Assembly: GCA_017648425.1 (NCBI GenBank)
Contig: JAGCJD010000074.1
Coordinates: forward strand, 1 to 15,450
Source of the DNA: Clostridia bacterium
GTDB lineage: Bacteria; Bacillota; Clostridia; Oscillospirales; CAG-272
Length of the DNA: 15,450 nucleotides
Direction: 5' to 3'
Shown here: in pieces, positions 14,285-15,450 of the stretch
Layout: every line of letters begins with the position of its first letter
How positions within the stretch are numbered: position 1 is the first letter of the stretch
Position numbers and translations under genes: made by a program
Notes under the pieces: generated by a model
Database searches by the model: none
Told to the model about the DNA's origin: nothing
The model's input: the letters and a program-made list of their open reading frames with translations, nothing else

Positions 14285-15319
14285 ATGGGAATAAAAATAG
14301 GAAATTTTAATTTAGAGCATGGATTGTTTCTTGCTCCCATGGCAGGTGTTACAGATAAAACATTCAGACAACTATGTAAACGCATGGGCGCAGAATTCAC
14401 CGTAAGCGAAATGGTATGCGCAAAGGCAATGTGCTATGAGCAGAAAAGCAAGAAAAAAACAAGTGAGCTTAGTGCAACGGCAATTCTTGCGAATGTTTCA
14501 TATAATGAAATGCCCATGGCTGTGCAAATATTCGGAAGTGAACCAAGCTATATGGCTGAAGCCGCAAAAATGATTGAGGATAGATCATATAAGGGTTGCG
14601 TTGCGGATTGTCCCCCCGCTTCAATAGACATAAATATGGGGTGTCCCGTGCGCAAGATAACTTCAAACGGCGAGGGAAGCGCTCTTATGAAATCTCCCGA
14701 GCTTGCCGAGGAGATAGTTCGTGCTGTTGTAAGGGCGATTAACATTCCTGTAACGGTAAAAATTCGTTCAGGTTGGGATAAAAGTAATATTAATGCTCCT
14801 GAGCTTGCTAAAAGACTTGAAGCGGCGGGCGCTTCGTTGATCTGCATTCATGCGAGAACTAAGGAACAGATGTATACCCCCGGAATAGATTTGTCTATAA
14901 TTGAAAAGACAAAGAACTCAGTAAGCATACCTGTTATAGGTAATGGAGATATTTATTCGGCGCATGACGCTGTGAATATGATAAAAAACACGGGTTGTGA
15001 CGGAGTTATGGTTGGCAGAGGTTCTCAGGGTAACCCATGGATATTTTCTGAGATTTCTGCTTTATTGAGCGGTGAAGAATTTGTTCTGCCGACTGCGGAA
15101 CAAAGATTTAGCACTGCAATATGGCAACTTGAACAAATGATAATAGAAAAGGGAGAGCGAGTAGGAACAGCCGAAGCCAAAAAGCATATGTCGTGGTACA
15201 CAGCTGGAATAAGAGATTCCGCGCAGGCACGAAGGGAAATAATGCAGGCCTCATCATCAGAGCAAATAAAGGAAATTTTCTATGCGCTAATAGAAAACAA
15301 TGCTCCTCTGGAAAATTAA
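14285..15319 (+). CDS. dusB: tRNA-dihydrouridine synthase (DusB type)
   Basis: The 344-residue flavoenzyme shows LAPMAGVTDKTFR at 16-28, SEMVCAK, VQIFGS, the catalytic-cysteine segment INMGCPVRKI with Cys120, KIRSGWD, CIHARTKEQMY and GNGDI...GVMVGRGSQGNPW for FMN phosphate binding. It reduces specific uridines in the tRNA D-loop using FMN and NADPH. The segment before the active site, KGCVADCPPASIDINMGCP, contains an extra short insertion with two cysteines (Cys105 and Cys109) relative to typical DusB. The start is ATG 14285, with only a weak GAGAG (14274-14278) 6 bases upstream; no better start codon lies near, and MGIKIGNFNLE... matches the family N-terminus. The gene is convergent with acpP across a hairpin. 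Confidence 0.95.
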   Translation: MGIKIGNFNLEHGLFLAPMAGVTDKTFRQLCKRMGAEFTVSEMVCAKAMCYEQKSKKKTSELSATAILANVSYNEMPMAVQIFGSEPSYMAEAAKMIEDRSYKGCVADCPPASIDINMGCPVRKITSNGEGSALMKSPELAEEIVRAVVRAINIPVTVKIRSGWDKSNINAPELAKRLEAAGASLICIHARTKEQMYTPGIDLSIIEKTKNSVSIPVIGNGDIYSAHDAVNMIKNTGCDGVMVGRGSQGNPWIFSEISALLSGEEFVLPTAEQRFSTAIWQLEQMIIEKGERVGTAEAKKHMSWYTAGIRDSAQARREIMQASSSEQIKEIFYALIENNAPLEN

Positions 15320-15336
15320 ATATATTGATATTAAAA

Positions 15337-15364
15337 AATCGGACTGCCATAAGGCAGTCCGATT
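15337..15364 (-). terminator. Hairpin terminator of acpP, shared with dusB
   Basis: A 12-bp stem, AATCGGACTGCC with GGCAGTCCGATT, encloses the loop ATAA. On the minus strand it is followed by TTTTTT (the A run 15333-15338, partly in the stem), so it is a good terminator for the gene entering from the right edge. The plus-strand tail is not T-rich. Confidence 0.8.
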
Positions 15365-15377
15365 CGGATATGCTCAA

Positions 15378-15450
15378 TTAAAGAGTTTCAAGATATTTAA
15401 CAACATCTCCAACAGTGGTAAAGCCACGAATATCATCATCGTTTATGCTA
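15378..15450 (-). CDS. acpP: Acyl carrier protein, C-terminal fragment
   Basis: Only the last 23 codons are inside the window, ending in TAA (complement of 15378-15380). They read SINDDDIRGFTTVGDVVKYL followed by ETL, which matches the helix IV end of acyl carrier protein, where TVGD.V.YI is characteristic. The phosphopantetheine serine would lie outside the window. The call rests on this short stretch and on the well-formed terminator just downstream. A discrete carrier domain of another system (for example a D-alanyl carrier protein) cannot be excluded. Confidence 0.75.
   Translation of the reverse strand, partial: SINDDDIRGFTTVGDVVKYLETL

Overview
The window looks like chromosomal DNA of a low-GC, fermentative, anaerobic member of the Bacillota, most likely class Clostridia (Oscillospirales-like). 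This is an inference from AT-rich intergenic regions, strong GGAGG-type ribosome binding sites, sigma-A promoters close to consensus, acetate kinase, a clostridial 2[4Fe-4S] ferredoxin, and a BspA-type repeat protein of the kind common in gut Clostridia. No phage, transposon, CRISPR, rRNA or tRNA genes were seen. Genes are densely packed and no gene-free stretch exceeds about 210 bases.

Layout, left to right. (1) The 3' part of a D-2-hydroxyacid dehydrogenase (+) meets ackA (-) at a shared hairpin terminator. (2) Divergent from ackA is tmcAL (+), a tRNA-Met C34 acetate ligase gene broken by an in-frame TAG and carrying a damaged active-site motif. (3) A small conserved-looking protein of unknown function sits behind a perfect sigma-A promoter, followed by a monocistronic-looking ferredoxin with its own promoter and terminator. 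(4) A TrmN6-like tRNA methyltransferase and a TtcA-like tRNA thiolase form a tight pair. (5) nagA, metG, gpsA and tatD run in one direction. nagA-metG and gpsA-tatD are tightly spaced, and a perfect 16-bp hairpin lies between metG and gpsA. (6) gpmI (-), encoding a plant-type phosphoglycerate mutase, is divergent from mrp (+), an Fe-S carrier ATPase. (7) A membrane-anchored BspA/LRR_5 protein (-) is divergent from dusB (+). The right edge holds the C-terminus of acyl carrier protein (-).

Functionally the window is mostly housekeeping, with an unusually high share of tRNA biology: tmcAL, the trmN6-like and ttcA-like genes, metG and dusB. Central metabolism is represented by ackA, gpmI, gpsA, nagA, the hydroxyacid dehydrogenase and acpP, and Fe-S/redox by ferredoxin and Mrp. 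Most convergent gene pairs share a bidirectional hairpin, and most transcription units begin with a recognisable TTGNNN-N16/17-TANNNT promoter. I found no convincing new multi-gene system. The item most worth a second look is the tmcAL lesion cluster, together with the absence of any gene ending in TAG.
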